From: Sphingomonadales bacterium
GTDB taxonomy: Bacteria > Bacteroidota > Bacteroidia > Chitinophagales > Chitinophagaceae
Length of the DNA stretch: 64,000 nt
Reading direction: 5' to 3'
Assembly (NCBI GenBank): GCA_016872195.1
Contig: VHAT01000005.1
Span: 18,767 to 82,766, forward strand
Part shown: piece after piece, positions 11,282 through 22,108 of the stretch
Position numbering within the stretch: position 1 is the first letter of the stretch
Layout of the letters: the number at the start of each line of letters is the position of its first letter
Translations under genes and position numbers: made by a program
The notes under the pieces: generated by a model
The model's database searches: none
What the model saw: only the letters and a program-made list of their open reading frames with translations
Told to the model about the DNA's origin: nothing

Positions 11282-11758
11282 CTATTTGATTAGTATTTTT
11301 TTCCAACGATCTGTTTCGGCAAATCGTTTAATGGTCTCGTTGCGCTGTTGCAAGAGCGACTCCATGTACTTAGTAAAGTAGAGGGCGTTGAACCAGCGAC
11401 CCATTCTGCCATAAGGCATCTCGAAACTGAGCAGATCGATCAGCAACATTCCATTATCGATCGCCTTGAAATAATGTTCATGACGCATGGCGCTCAGATC
11501 GCCTTGCACCTGCACTTCGATGATCATATCAGGACGTTGCACTTCGACATACTTGACCCGTTGGATTCGCTCTTTGAATAATTGATGAGAGCGCCAGGTA
11601 ACCGTATCTCCTTTCTCGATCAGACCAAACCGAGTACCCGCTACCGCCTCGAGCTTGTACGGGCTCATTGACTCTTTATAAACGGAAATATGACGACTGA
11701 GGTCAAAGACCACTTCGGAAGAAGCCGCAATAAAGGTGGTAAGATGGATCGTAGGCAT
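11282..11758 (-). CDS. SRPBCC family (START-like) protein / cell division inhibitor-like
   Basis: MPTIHLTTFIAASSEVVFDLSRHISVYKESM...FNALYFTKYMESLLQQRNE. Confidence 0.75.
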   Translation of the reverse strand: MPTIHLTTFIAASSEVVFDLSRHISVYKESMSPYKLEAVAGTRFGLIEKGDTVTWRSHQLFKERIQRVKYVEVQRPDMIIEVQVQGDLSAMRHEHYFKAIDNGMLLIDLLSFEMPYGRMGRWFNALYFTKYMESLLQQRNETIKRFAETDRWKKILIK

Positions 11759-11770
11759 AAGAAGAGCTAA

Positions 11771-12862
11771 CTATACGAACGGAAATTTTACAACCTGTGC
11801 CTTCAATTGCTTATCGCGCACTTGAATAAAGATCGTATTGTCAAGTCGTGATTGCGCCGTTTGCACATAGCCCATCCCAATGGCCTTGCCCAGGGTGGGC
11901 GACTGCGTACCCGAGGTAACGACCCCGATCGTGCTACCCGCTGCATCATTGATCTCGTAACCATGACGAGGAATTCCTTTATCGATCATCTCAAAACCGA
12001 CCAGCTTCTTTGTTACGCCTTCGGCTTTTTGACGAGCAAAGAATTCTGAACTGGTAAATTCTTTGGTGAATTTAGTGATCCATCCTAATCCGGCTTCGAG
12101 TGGAGAGGTCGTATCATCAATATCATTTCCATATAAACAGAATCCCATTTCCAAACGCAGCGTATCTCTGGCACCCAGTCCGATCGGTTTTAATCCTTGT
12201 GGGCCCCCTATGGTAAAAAGGGCATCCCAGATAAGATCGGCCTCTCCATTCTTATCCTCAAAATAGATCTCGACACCCCCGGCCCCGGTATAACCGGTAG
12301 CGCTGATCAACACGTTGTCTACGCCGGCAAATTTCCCTTTTACGAACGTATAGTATGCCAGGTTGACCAGATCGAGATCGGTAAGGGGTTGCAATATGCG
12401 AGCGGCCTGCGGCCCCTGCACGGCCAACAAACAAGTCTTCTCAGAGATATTGTGCATCTCTACCCCTTTGTGATTATGCTGTTGGATCCAAGTCCAGTCC
12501 TTTTCGATATTCGATGCATTTACCACCAACATATAGGCCTTGTTCTCTTCGAGGCAATACACCAAAAGGTCATCTACGATTCCGCCTTTATCGTTGGGGA
12601 AACAACTATATTGAACCTTACCGGCAAAGAGTTTGGAAGCGTCATTGCTGGTAACCCGCTGGATCAGGTCAAGTGCATCGGGGCCCTTAAGCACAAACTC
12701 ACCCATATGACTCACATCAAATACACCGGCATTTTTTCGCACCGTGGCGTGCTCATCATTGATTCCGGTATAGGAGATGGGCATATCGTATCCTGCAAAA
12801 GGAGCCATTTTGGCTCCTAAGGCGATGTGCTTTTTATAAAACGGGGTGGGCTTTACGGACAT
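11771..12862 (-). CDS. gcvT: Glycine cleavage system aminomethyltransferase (T protein)
   Basis: [75 protein letters not shown]. Confidence 0.95.
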   Translation of the reverse strand: MSVKPTPFYKKHIALGAKMAPFAGYDMPISYTGINDEHATVRKNAGVFDVSHMGEFVLKGPDALDLIQRVTSNDASKLFAGKVQYSCFPNDKGGIVDDLLVYCLEENKAYMLVVNASNIEKDWTWIQQHNHKGVEMHNISEKTCLLAVQGPQAARILQPLTDLDLVNLAYYTFVKGKFAGVDNVLISATGYTGAGGVEIYFEDKNGEADLIWDALFTIGGPQGLKPIGLGARDTLRLEMGFCLYGNDIDDTTSPLEAGLGWITKFTKEFTSSEFFARQKAEGVTKKLVGFEMIDKGIPRHGYEINDAAGSTIGVVTSGTQSPTLGKAIGMGYVQTAQSRLDNTIFIQVRDKQLKAQVVKFPFV

Positions 12863-12906
12863 GTGCTTTTTTTGAGAGCACAAATGTACGCCAAACCGGG
12901 CTTGTT

Positions 12907-14907
12907 CTATAGGGCGCCGGGAGAGGTAGCCTCGTTGATCGGACGCAGCATTCCGTCAGGCATCATTTTATAAATAACGCCATACTCGTAGGGAAAATCT
13001 GCATTATTCCAGTCTACTTCGCGTAACCGGCCCTTGTTTAAGCGGACCTCCAACTCGCCCAACGTGAGCTTTTCTTTGATGGACTCATCAAAAGAAATGG
13101 TCTTTCCGACCGGAATTTTCACCACCAACTTGACCTGCTGGGCGCGATACTTATCTTTTGCAGCGATCGAATAGTGGCTGGGCAGGTCAACGATCATTCC
13201 GGTATCGGCCTTATTGGATACCTGAATCAAGTTGCTCATCGTGTTAACGGTATAACCAAGCGCCTCTGCGCGCTGAAGGGCCTGTTGACTATTTCGCCCG
13301 GTGGCACTTCGTATAAGCTCCAGGTGAAAAGAACTGTCCGGACTAATCGTGGTCTCAATAACCAAGGCCGAAAGCTTCAGCGAGTCCTTGGTGAGATCCC
13401 AGCCCTTTTCTTCGCCCTCAATATGTATCCAGGGGATCTTGTTGCTGTACATAATGGCAGGCTGCGAGACTGTAAGGTGTATAGTGGCCGGATCAGCAAC
13501 TGAAATCGGCACAGTGGTGACGATCTGCTCTCGAGTAGAGAATTCCTTACCCATGGTGCTGACAAATAAAAACATGATGATCCAGCCTACTGTCCACAGC
13601 GAAAAAAAGCTATAGCGCAGCACGGCATTTTTTTTCTTATATCCCAGTATCCTTCTGATCAGCCAGATAATAAATCCAAGCAGCGGAACCAATACGAATA
13701 AAATGACTGCAGCCCAAGCCAATAATTGCTGCGTATTGTTACCCCAAATAAAGGCTTGATAGGGCCAAGTGACTACCCCCACAAAAAATACAGCCAGAAG
13801 CGATACCATGAGCGAAAAAGCCAGAATGCCAAAAAAGAAAGCAAAGAATACTTTGATCAATAAGCCGATCGCATATAAAATACTTCCGCCAAGGGTACGA
13901 TCTTTACCGCTAAACTTTTCTTGTACTTGCTGATGGACCTCGCCGACTACTTTTTCGGCCTTACCCGGTAGCTCATTGGCGACAGCCTCTACTTCTTTAC
14001 CCCAGCTGCTTACTTTTTCTTTAAACTGCTCCGCCCCCTGTCTTACCTGTTTTTGAATAGAGGCCAGATCGATCTTCTCTCCGCGCATCTCCATTTTCTG
14101 ATAGGGGGTAATTGCCTTGGGCAGGATAATCCAAAGGGTGATATACATAATAAAGGAGAACCCGACCAATGAGCCAAAACTGAGGTTAAATAAGAGGAAC
14201 GTAAAATCGTCGTCGGTCCAATTCAGAATGGAAAAAAAGACCTGCAAGAGCAAAGGAGCTAAGAAAATAAGCCTGATCGTTTTGACGGATTTATCAAAAT
14301 AGGCCGCCAAGCCGCCAGCTACGCCACCCAATACTTTATTGTCTGGGTCTCTATAAAAACGTTTGCCTTTATAGGGCTCCACGGATGCGAAAGGAAAGAT
14401 GATCCATATTAACACATATCCAAATAAAATCAACCCAAAACTCGAAAAAGCCAAGAGCACCAGTAGGGCGCGCACAATGGTCGGATCGATCCCCAAATAA
14501 GCAGCCAATCCGCTGGCCACCCCTCCAATGATCATGTTATTACGATCTCGGTAGAGTTTGCGGGGTTCAGGTGCTTTTGTTCTTGTATTTTCTTCTGTCG
14601 CTGCCGATTCCGCACCAGATTGGTTTTTTTCTTCGGCAACTCCCTCTTGTGCCAGCGCTTCGGGGCTTCCCATTTGTGCGATCAAGATTTGCACATCTGC
14701 TTCTGTAATACAAGGACTTCCTTTTTTAATCTTTTCATTCATCAATTCGGCTATTCGGCCTTCGATATCATTAATGATCTCTTCGCGCCCCTCTTCGCGG
14801 TCAAAAAATTGGCGGAGGGTAGCGATATAAGCTTGAAGCTGTTCAAAGGCAATTTCTTCGATCGATAAGATCTGCCCGCTTAAATTAATGGTGATGATCT
14901 TTTTCAT
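12907..14907 (-). CDS. PspC domain-containing membrane protein (two PspC repeats)
   Basis: [38 protein letters not shown] and [34 protein letters not shown]. Confidence 0.9.
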   Translation of the reverse strand: MKKIITINLSGQILSIEEIAFEQLQAYIATLRQFFDREEGREEIINDIEGRIAELMNEKIKKGSPCITEADVQILIAQMGSPEALAQEGVAEEKNQSGAESAATEENTRTKAPEPRKLYRDRNNMIIGGVASGLAAYLGIDPTIVRALLVLLAFSSFGLILFGYVLIWIIFPFASVEPYKGKRFYRDPDNKVLGGVAGGLAAYFDKSVKTIRLIFLAPLLLQVFFSILNWTDDDFTFLLFNLSFGSLVGFSFIMYITLWIILPKAITPYQKMEMRGEKIDLASIQKQVRQGAEQFKEKVSSWGKEVEAVANELPGKAEKVVGEVHQQVQEKFSGKDRTLGGSILYAIGLLIKVFFAFFFGILAFSLMVSLLAVFFVGVVTWPYQAFIWGNNTQQLLAWAAVILFVLVPLLGFIIWLIRRILGYKKKNAVLRYSFFSLWTVGWIIMFLFVSTMGKEFSTREQIVTTVPISVADPATIHLTVSQPAIMYSNKIPWIHIEGEEKGWDLTKDSLKLSALVIETTISPDSSFHLELIRSATGRNSQQALQRAEALGYTVNTMSNLIQVSNKADTGMIVDLPSHYSIAAKDKYRAQQVKLVVKIPVGKTISFDESIKEKLTLGELEVRLNKGRLREVDWNNADFPYEYGVIYKMMPDGMLRPINEATSPGAL

Positions 14908-14954
14908 GAGGCGGCTGATTAGTAGTATTTTTTATTAAAATGAATTGAGATAGA

Positions 14955-15296
14955 TTAGAGATTGGTGGGTTTGGGCGAGATGGCCTTATTGACCGCCTCA
15001 GAAAGTTCTTTCCAGGTTTTTTCGAGTTCGGTATAAAAAAGGAGGCCTTTTTCGGTCAGAGAAAAGTATTTGCGGGGGGGACCCGAAGGGCTCTCCACCC
15101 AACGGTAGGTAAGCATTTCAGCATTTTTGAGGCGGGTTAAAAGGGGGTAAAGCGTCCCTTCCAAAATGCTTAAGCCGGCCGAACGCAACTCATCTACGAT
15201 ATCACCAGGGTAGGCCTCGCCTCTCTTAATGGCAGAAAGAATGCAAAACTCCAGAATCCCTTTTCTCATCTGGCTCTGTGTATTGTCTATATTCAT
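14955..15296 (-). CDS. PadR family transcriptional regulator
   Basis: MRKGILEFCILSAIKRGEAYPGDIVDELRSAGLSILEGTLYPLLTRLKNAEMLTYRW. Confidence 0.92.
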   Translation of the reverse strand: MNIDNTQSQMRKGILEFCILSAIKRGEAYPGDIVDELRSAGLSILEGTLYPLLTRLKNAEMLTYRWVESPSGPPRKYFSLTEKGLLFYTELEKTWKELSEAVNKAISPKPTNL

Positions 15297-15448
15297 GACT
15301 ATTTAAACAATTGAGGAACAAAGATAATACAAAAATATAGTACCATGCATTACAAAGTACCTTTTTTTATTAAATTTTTTGTCCCCCCACTAAAACATAA
15401 TTGATGGAATCCTATAAATACCGTTTTTTTTACCGATTTTTGAGGAAT

Positions 15449-16504
15449 ATGACCCAAAAAATAGCGCTTTTTGCCCTTTTTGGCCTGATTTTGCTCTCTA
15501 GCGGATGTGCCGATAAATATCAATCCTATCGGTCCCTTTATCCTTTTAAGAGTCCATCAGGGCTACCGGATTATACCAATTTGGACTACTGGGCGGCTCA
15601 TCCTGATAAAAAAGATCCCTCGGACAGTATCCCCAAACCACTCAAAACAGCACCCGGCGATACCCCAGCTGATGTATTCTTTATTCATCCTACCACTTTT
15701 ACCGAAAAGAAAGAGGCCGCAATCCCCAACGCAGCCATTGATGACTACTATATTAATGCAAAGACAGATTATTCGACCATCCTTTTTCAAGCAAGTGCTT
15801 TTAATGAACAAAGTCGCGTATTCAGCCCTCGTTACCGGCAGGCGCATATCGGTAATTTTTACAGCAACGACTCCTTGGCCTCACTAAAGGCCTTACAATT
15901 GGCGTACTCCGATATACGAACTGCGTTTCGCTATTATCTGGAACACTATAATAATAAGCGTCCGATCATTATTGCCTCGCATAGTCAGGGCGCCCTAATG
16001 GCCATAGAACTGCTCAAGGAATTTTTCGACAATAAATCGCTTCAACAACAATTGGTCGTGGCCTATGTAGTGGGATGGCCGCTCGAAACAAGTCAATTCA
16101 AAACACTCAGCGCTTGTATAACCCCCTCGCAAACGAATTGTCTATGCAGCTGGCGCACTTTTAAAATGGGATACGAAGCGCCCTGGGTGACCAAAGAAAA
16201 AGAAAGAAAGACCTCTCTGATCGTTACCAATCCCATCACCTGGACAACCGATACTAATTTTGTATCACGCCAGCTAAACAAAGGCTCGGTGCTGACACGC
16301 TTTAATAAAGTGTATAAAAAAACAACGGATGCGCAGATCAAAAATGGTGTCGTGTATTCGTACCGCCCCCATTTTCCGGGCAGCTTCTTGTATCGCACCG
16401 ATAATTATCATGTGGGTGATATCAACCTATACTATTTGAACGTTCGCGAAAATGTGCGAGAAAGAGTAGGCGCCTTTCTGGCTATGCCAACTCAACGTCA
16501 ATAA
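15449..16504 (+). CDS. DUF3089-type alpha/beta-hydrolase-like lipoprotein
   Basis: Lipoprotein signal MTQKIALFALFGLILLSSGC; DVFFIHPTTF; nucleophile-elbow-like IASHSQGALMAIELL. Confidence 0.75.
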   Translation: MTQKIALFALFGLILLSSGCADKYQSYRSLYPFKSPSGLPDYTNLDYWAAHPDKKDPSDSIPKPLKTAPGDTPADVFFIHPTTFTEKKEAAIPNAAIDDYYINAKTDYSTILFQASAFNEQSRVFSPRYRQAHIGNFYSNDSLASLKALQLAYSDIRTAFRYYLEHYNNKRPIIIASHSQGALMAIELLKEFFDNKSLQQQLVVAYVVGWPLETSQFKTLSACITPSQTNCLCSWRTFKMGYEAPWVTKEKERKTSLIVTNPITWTTDTNFVSRQLNKGSVLTRFNKVYKKTTDAQIKNGVVYSYRPHFPGSFLYRTDNYHVGDINLYYLNVRENVRERVGAFLAMPTQRQ

Positions 16505-16570
16505 GCTCGCTGACCTTGGTCATGGGTTGCCGCAACGCCTGCGTTTATCTTTAAGACAAACGCAGACCCC

Positions 16571-17398
16571 ATGAGGACAATACTAGTACCCACCGATTTT
16601 TCTCCCATAGCCACCAATGCCTTGCACTATGCCCTGGAAATGGCCAATGCTATAAAGGCCCATCTAATGTTACTGCACGTATACCAGGTGCCGGTCAGTT
16701 ATAGTGATGCACCCATTGTACTGGTCTCTATCGATGAGTTAAGAAAAGCGGCCGAACGAAAAATGGAACAGGTGCGAGAAGTCGCACGTAAAATATTACA
16801 TGGAGATCAAAAGATCTATACCGAAACGCGGCTGGGTAATGTAACAGACGAACTCGAAGCCATCTGCGAAAAGATCAGACCCTTTGCCGTTGTAATGGGC
16901 ACAAAGGGAGCCTCGGCCTTTGAGCGGGTTCTCTTTGGCCGCAACGCATTAAGTGCCATTCGCCACTTGCATGTACCGGTCATTTGCGTTCCGCCCGGAA
17001 AGACCTTTGGAAAAGGGATCAAAAAGATCGGTTTCGCTTGCGATTGCAAAGAAGTGGTAGCGACCACCCCCACTCGAATTATTCGCGACCTGGTTAAAAA
17101 TTTTGAGGCCGAGTTATATGTGCTCAATGTAAATACCGATGGACGTGATCAAGAAGAAAAACCAGAGCAGACCGTTTTACTCGAAACCTTATTGAGCGAC
17201 TTGCGACCCGTTTATTTTTTTCTGGAACATAACGACATCGAGGATGCCATCAATGAGTTTGCTGAAAAAAACAACCTGGACCTGATCATCAGTATTCCCA
17301 AACAACATAAGTTGGTCGATAAGCTCTTTAAGAAAAGTTCAACTAGGCAATTGGTCTATCAAAGCCATGTCCCCGTTATGTGCATTCACGAAGAGTAA
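16571..17398 (+). CDS. Universal stress protein, tandem UspA-like
   Basis: MRTILVPTDFSPIATNALHYALEMANAIKAHLMLLHVY; VVMGTKGASAFERVLFGRNALSAIRHLHVPVICVP. Confidence 0.92.
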   Translation: MRTILVPTDFSPIATNALHYALEMANAIKAHLMLLHVYQVPVSYSDAPIVLVSIDELRKAAERKMEQVREVARKILHGDQKIYTETRLGNVTDELEAICEKIRPFAVVMGTKGASAFERVLFGRNALSAIRHLHVPVICVPPGKTFGKGIKKIGFACDCKEVVATTPTRIIRDLVKNFEAELYVLNVNTDGRDQEEKPEQTVLLETLLSDLRPVYFFLEHNDIEDAINEFAEKNNLDLIISIPKQHKLVDKLFKKSSTRQLVYQSHVPVMCIHEE

Positions 17399-17478
17399 AG
17401 AAGGTAAAGCAAAAACGTTTCTCTTCGCTCGGTGATTACGAATAAGCGCGAGGAGAGAAGGTGTCGAACGGATACTCG

Positions 17479-18921
17479 TTAAAATTCGGCAGAGCCCGGT
17501 GTACGCGGAAAGGCGATTACATCGCGGATATTGTTCATTCCGGTCACAAATTGAACCATGCGTTCAAAACCCAGTCCAAATCCGGCATGAGGCACGGTTC
17601 CAAAGCGGCGGGTATCGAGATACCACCAGAGTTCTTCTTCGCCAATGCCCATGGCCGCCATCTTTTGTTGCAGGTTTTCCAGTCGCTCTTCGCGCTGCGA
17701 CCCTCCTACAATTTCTCCAATACCCGGTGCCAGTATATCCATAGCGGCAACAGTTTTACCATCATCATTTTGACGCATGTAAAAAGCCTTGATGCCGGCA
17801 GGATAATTATAAAGAATAACAGGTTTCTTAAAATGCTTTTCGACCAGATAGCGTTCGTGCTCACTTTGCAAGTCCATGCCCCATCCGGTAATCTCGTACT
17901 GAAACTTCTTTTTCTTATTGTAGTTGCTTTCGCGCAATATGTCGATAGCCTCGGTATACGTTAAGCGTTCGAATTTATTTTCGGTTACGAAACGTAGCTT
18001 TTCGAGCAAGCTCATCTCGCTGCGCTTATCTTGTGGTAACTGCTTTTCTTCTTCGGCCAGGCGCTGGTCCAAAAACTGCAGATCATCGGCACAATGCTCC
18101 ATGGCATAGCGAATGATATACCCGATAAATGCCTCGGCCAGATTCATGTTATCTTCCAGATCATAGAAGGCCATCTCGGGTTCTATCATCCAAAACTCGG
18201 CCAGGTGACGCGTGGTATTGCTATTCTCGGCACGAAAGGTGGGGCCAAATGTATAGATCTCGCCAAAGGCGGTGGCGCCCAGTTCTCCTTCGAGTTGACC
18301 ACTTACCGTCAAGTGGGTGGAGCGGCCGAAAAAATCTTCTTTAAAATTGATCTGCCCCTCTTCGGTACGCGGGGCCGATCCATCGAGCGGCAATGAGGTA
18401 ACTCGAAACATTTCACCGGCCCCTTCGGCATCGCTGGCGGTAATAATAGGTGTATGGAGATATAAAAATCCTTTTTGATTAAAGAACTGATGCACTGCGA
18501 ACGATAAGGCATGACGAACTCTAAAGACGGCCGCAAAGGTGTTGGTACGAAAACGCAAGTGTGCTTTTTCGCGTAGAAATTCAAGACTGTGTTTTTTCGG
18601 TTGCAATGGATATTTTTCGGCATCAGAATCGCCTAAAATCTCCACCGAACTAGCTTGTAAATCTATTTTTTGTCCTTTACCCAGCGAAGGCACTACTTTT
18701 CCGGTCACCTTTATGGAGGCCGATGTAGTAATGCGTGATAATAAATTATCCGGAAACTGACCCAGGGTTAACACAACTTGTAGATGCGCATTCGTGCTAC
18801 CATCATTTAATGCCACGAACTGGTTGTTGCGAAACGTGCGCACCCAGCCCATTACCGTCACCTCTTGGCCGGCGGGTTCCTGGAGCAGCAACTCCTTAAT
18901 CTTGATTCTATTGTTGAACAT
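17479..18921 (-). CDS. asnS: Asparaginyl-tRNA synthetase
   Basis: FRTNTFAAVFRVRHALSFAVHQFFNQKGFLYLHTPIITASDAEGAGEMF; C-terminal GFGLGFERMVQFVTGMNNIRDVIAFPRTPGSAEF. Confidence 0.97.
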   Translation of the reverse strand: MFNNRIKIKELLLQEPAGQEVTVMGWVRTFRNNQFVALNDGSTNAHLQVVLTLGQFPDNLLSRITTSASIKVTGKVVPSLGKGQKIDLQASSVEILGDSDAEKYPLQPKKHSLEFLREKAHLRFRTNTFAAVFRVRHALSFAVHQFFNQKGFLYLHTPIITASDAEGAGEMFRVTSLPLDGSAPRTEEGQINFKEDFFGRSTHLTVSGQLEGELGATAFGEIYTFGPTFRAENSNTTRHLAEFWMIEPEMAFYDLEDNMNLAEAFIGYIIRYAMEHCADDLQFLDQRLAEEEKQLPQDKRSEMSLLEKLRFVTENKFERLTYTEAIDILRESNYNKKKKFQYEITGWGMDLQSEHERYLVEKHFKKPVILYNYPAGIKAFYMRQNDDGKTVAAMDILAPGIGEIVGGSQREERLENLQQKMAAMGIGEEELWWYLDTRRFGTVPHAGFGLGFERMVQFVTGMNNIRDVIAFPRTPGSAEF

Positions 18922-19156
18922 GAACAGGTGCTTAGGATGGCAAAGGTAAGCCCTGGGCCCCGTGGAGCTGACAACAGACAATTGAAAAAATTTTCGGAAT
19001 TCGGGCTTTTATAGTAGTATTGCAATTGAAAGAGGCTCATTCGGGCCGGTTTCTTCTCAACTTTCTTTCGTTTGCCGCCTCTTTTATCTGCTTAACATTC
19101 AAATTTCAATTGACAAGACGGGTTGGTGTTGCTGAGGACCTGATCAATTTTCATTC

Positions 19157-20788
19157 ATGTACGATATATTACAACTGAACGACATGCTCGTTCCCGAGTT
19201 GCTCGATATTGCAGAGCGGCTCAAGATCCCACAGGCCAAAAGGCTTAGTAAACAAGATCTTATTTATAAGATCCTTGACAGCCAGGCCATTGCAGACGCC
19301 AAACAAGCAAAAGGAACCGAACCTAATCATACACATAAACGCATTGTAAAAACCAGTACCGGTATTGCCAGCGAAGAAGCCATTGTAGAAAGTGGCGATA
19401 CGCGCCCCCCTCATCCCAAACAACTATCCATGACTGCTAAAAACGAAGACAACAAACCCAAGAAAAGAGGAAGACCTAAAAAAGAAGAAAAACCCGAAGT
19501 GGGGCCGGTAAAACAAAAAGCCGGTGAAGAAACGCCGTCGGCCCCTAGCAAAACCGACTTATTGGCGCAGACCATCCTGCAAAACACCCCGGAGCCCGGC
19601 GCTATGCCCGAGTCCCAAGGGGGACCCGCTCGTTTTGTACCTCAAAAGAAAGAGCCCGTCTTTACCGTTGAGTTCGATGGTATGATCCCCGCCGAAGGCG
19701 TGTTGGAAATGATGCCCGACGGATACGGCTTCTTGCGCTCTTCTGATTACAACTACTTGTCTTCGCCCGACGACGTATATGTATCTCCCTCCCAAATAAA
19801 ATTATTCGGCCTTAAAAGTGGTGATACGGTTTGTGGTGCTGTTCGCCCTCCCAAAGAAGGAGAAAAATATTTTGCACTACTAAAAGTCGATCTGCTCAAC
19901 GGAAAAAGTCCCGACGAAGTACGCGACCGCGTTCCCTTCGATTATTTGACTCCTCTATTTCCGTTCGAGAAATTAAATCTGTTTACCACCCCTTCGGAAT
20001 ATTCTACACGGATCATGGACCTGTTTACCCCCATTGGAAAGGGGCAACGGGGATTGATCGTGGCGCAACCCAAGACAGGTAAGACCATGTTGTTAAAGGC
20101 CGTGGCCAATGCCATTGCTGCCAATCATCCCGAATGCTATCTAATGATCGTGCTGGTCGATGAAAGACCCGAAGAGGTTACTGATATGGAAAGAAGCGTT
20201 AAGGCCGAAGTGATCGCTTCTACTTTCGATGAACCCGCCGAAAAACACGTGAAGGTCTCTACCATGGCCCTCAATAAAGCCAAGCGACTCGTAGAGTGCG
20301 GCCACGATGTAGTGATCTTGCTTGATTCCATAACGCGATTGGCACGAGCTCACAATACCGTGGCGCCCGCTTCTGGTAAAGTATTATCCGGTGGGGTAGA
20401 GGCCAATGCCATGCAAAAGCCCAAACAGTTCTTTGGAGCCGCTCGTAAGATCGAGAATGGTGGCTCTCTTACCATTATCGCTACCGCCCTGGTCGATACC
20501 GGTAGCAAAATGGATGAGGTGATCTTTGAAGAATTCAAAGGAACCGGTAATATGGAATTGCAACTCGACCGCAAGCTCTCTAACAAACGTATTTATCCGG
20601 CCGTAGACTTGAACTCTTCTTCTACCCGTCGTGACGATCTGCTACTCGATGCGGCAGCGCTGCAACGCATGAACCTATTACGGGTATACCTGGCCGATAT
20701 GAATATCGAAGAGGCGATGCGCGAACTACAAAACAGGATGAAGGGCACCAAGAGCAACGAAGAATTCTTAGCATCAATGAACAGATAA
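19157..20788 (+). CDS. rho: Transcription termination factor Rho with Bacteroidota-type N-terminal low-complexity insertion
   Basis: [78 protein letters not shown]; basic insert [15 protein letters not shown]. Confidence 0.97.
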   Translation: MYDILQLNDMLVPELLDIAERLKIPQAKRLSKQDLIYKILDSQAIADAKQAKGTEPNHTHKRIVKTSTGIASEEAIVESGDTRPPHPKQLSMTAKNEDNKPKKRGRPKKEEKPEVGPVKQKAGEETPSAPSKTDLLAQTILQNTPEPGAMPESQGGPARFVPQKKEPVFTVEFDGMIPAEGVLEMMPDGYGFLRSSDYNYLSSPDDVYVSPSQIKLFGLKSGDTVCGAVRPPKEGEKYFALLKVDLLNGKSPDEVRDRVPFDYLTPLFPFEKLNLFTTPSEYSTRIMDLFTPIGKGQRGLIVAQPKTGKTMLLKAVANAIAANHPECYLMIVLVDERPEEVTDMERSVKAEVIASTFDEPAEKHVKVSTMALNKAKRLVECGHDVVILLDSITRLARAHNTVAPASGKVLSGGVEANAMQKPKQFFGAARKIENGGSLTIIATALVDTGSKMDEVIFEEFKGTGNMELQLDRKLSNKRIYPAVDLNSSSTRRDDLLLDAAALQRMNLLRVYLADMNIEEAMRELQNRMKGTKSNEEFLASMNR

Positions 20789-20794
20789 TTTCAG

Positions 20795-20819
20795 AGAGGA
20801 CTTCGGTCCTCTTTTTTTT
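20795..20819 (+). terminator. Intrinsic terminator downstream of rho
   Basis: AGAGGAC-TTCG-GTCCTCT perfect 7-bp stem with TTCG loop followed by a run of 8 T. Confidence 0.9.
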
Positions 20820-21920
20820 ATGCCCGTTCAGCGTATCGATATTGAACAGTTTCTTTCATTAGCCGCTTCTCATCCGGTATTGGATGTACGAAGCCCGGGC
20901 GAATACACGCATGCCCATATTCCCGGTGCCATTTCGTTTCCGCTTTTTACCGATGAGGAGCGAAAGATCGTTGGTACCACCTACAAACAAAAAAGCAGAG
21001 AGCAGGCCATTAAGATCGGACTTGATTTTTTTGGACCCACTATGAAAGACAAAGTGGTCACCGCCGAACAAATCGCTGCTTCTTTTTATAAAAGTGATAC
21101 CCCTCGTAATGCAACACTACTTGTTCATTGCTGGCGGGGTGGGATGCGCAGTGCGGCCATTGCCTGGTTGCTCGACCTGTATGGATTTACCGTCTATACA
21201 TTGGCAGGAGGCTATAAACGGTATCGGAACTGGGTATTAGACGAATTGAGTAAACCCCATTCATTACGAGTGATTGGAGGATACACCGGATCCGGAAAAA
21301 CAGAACTATTGCAAGCACTCGCTAAAGCAGGAGAGGCCGTAATCGATCTAGAAAAGATCGCATCGCACAAAGGATCAGCCTTTGGAAGTATTGGGTTGCC
21401 AAAACAACCCGGGCAAGAACAGTTCGAAAATAATTTGGCCGACGCCCTATATTCATTATACGCAACGGTTTCTATTCCTGAAGAGCCGGTTTCTGCCGTA
21501 AGCAAGTCCGGTCGCCATTCGCCACTTATTTGGATCGAAGATGAATCACAGCGCATCGGACAAGTTAATCTGCCGAGCCCTTTTTGGACCACCATGCGAC
21601 AGGCTCCCGTTTATTTTTTAGAGATCCCCTTCGAAGAAAGACTATCGCATATCGTGGAAGAGTATGGAGCGCTCGATAAGACGGCCTTGACCGATGCAAC
21701 CATTCGCATCACCAAAAAGCTGGGACACCTGCAAGCGCAACAAGTTGCCGATTTGCTAGCTGAAAACAATATTCGTGCAGCCTTTGAAATCTTACTTCGC
21801 TACTACGACAAACTCTATGCTAAGTCGTTACAAAATCGCACCACACTAGAACAGCAATTAACCAAGATCGAATCGTCGAAGACAGGGGCGGAGAATCTAC
21901 GGCTGGTGTTGAAAGGCTAG
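20820..21920 (+). CDS. mnmH: tRNA 2-selenouridine synthase
   Basis: Rhodanese domain with LLVHCWRGGMRSAAIAWLLDLYGF, P-loop GGYTGSGKTELLQAL, IEDESQRIG. Confidence 0.94.
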   Translation: MPVQRIDIEQFLSLAASHPVLDVRSPGEYTHAHIPGAISFPLFTDEERKIVGTTYKQKSREQAIKIGLDFFGPTMKDKVVTAEQIAASFYKSDTPRNATLLVHCWRGGMRSAAIAWLLDLYGFTVYTLAGGYKRYRNWVLDELSKPHSLRVIGGYTGSGKTELLQALAKAGEAVIDLEKIASHKGSAFGSIGLPKQPGQEQFENNLADALYSLYATVSIPEEPVSAVSKSGRHSPLIWIEDESQRIGQVNLPSPFWTTMRQAPVYFLEIPFEERLSHIVEEYGALDKTALTDATIRITKKLGHLQAQQVADLLAENNIRAAFEILLRYYDKLYAKSLQNRTTLEQQLTKIESSKTGAENLRLVLKG

Positions 21921-22108
21921 CCTTTAACTACATTTTCATCTGCAAAAATCAATTTTGCGTATTTCTCACAAGTAGATCTACGTGGTTTTAGCTTGTCTTT
22001 TTCCACAAACGCTTTTTCGTGCTTTAGTACGGGGGAAAATTATATAGCTTTTGACTTCGCTAAGAAAACAGTGCCGCCCTTTTTAGTACCATACAAAACC
22101 CCTTAACA

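Noticed and set aside
12197-12820. 207-aa plus-strand ORF antisense to gcvT
   Set aside because: Shadow ORF within a clear GcvT coding region; no recognisable motif.
20245-20255. CACGTG core within rho (AACACGTGAAGG) as a second parS site
   Set aside because: Flanks do not match the TGTTNCACGTGNAACA palindrome.
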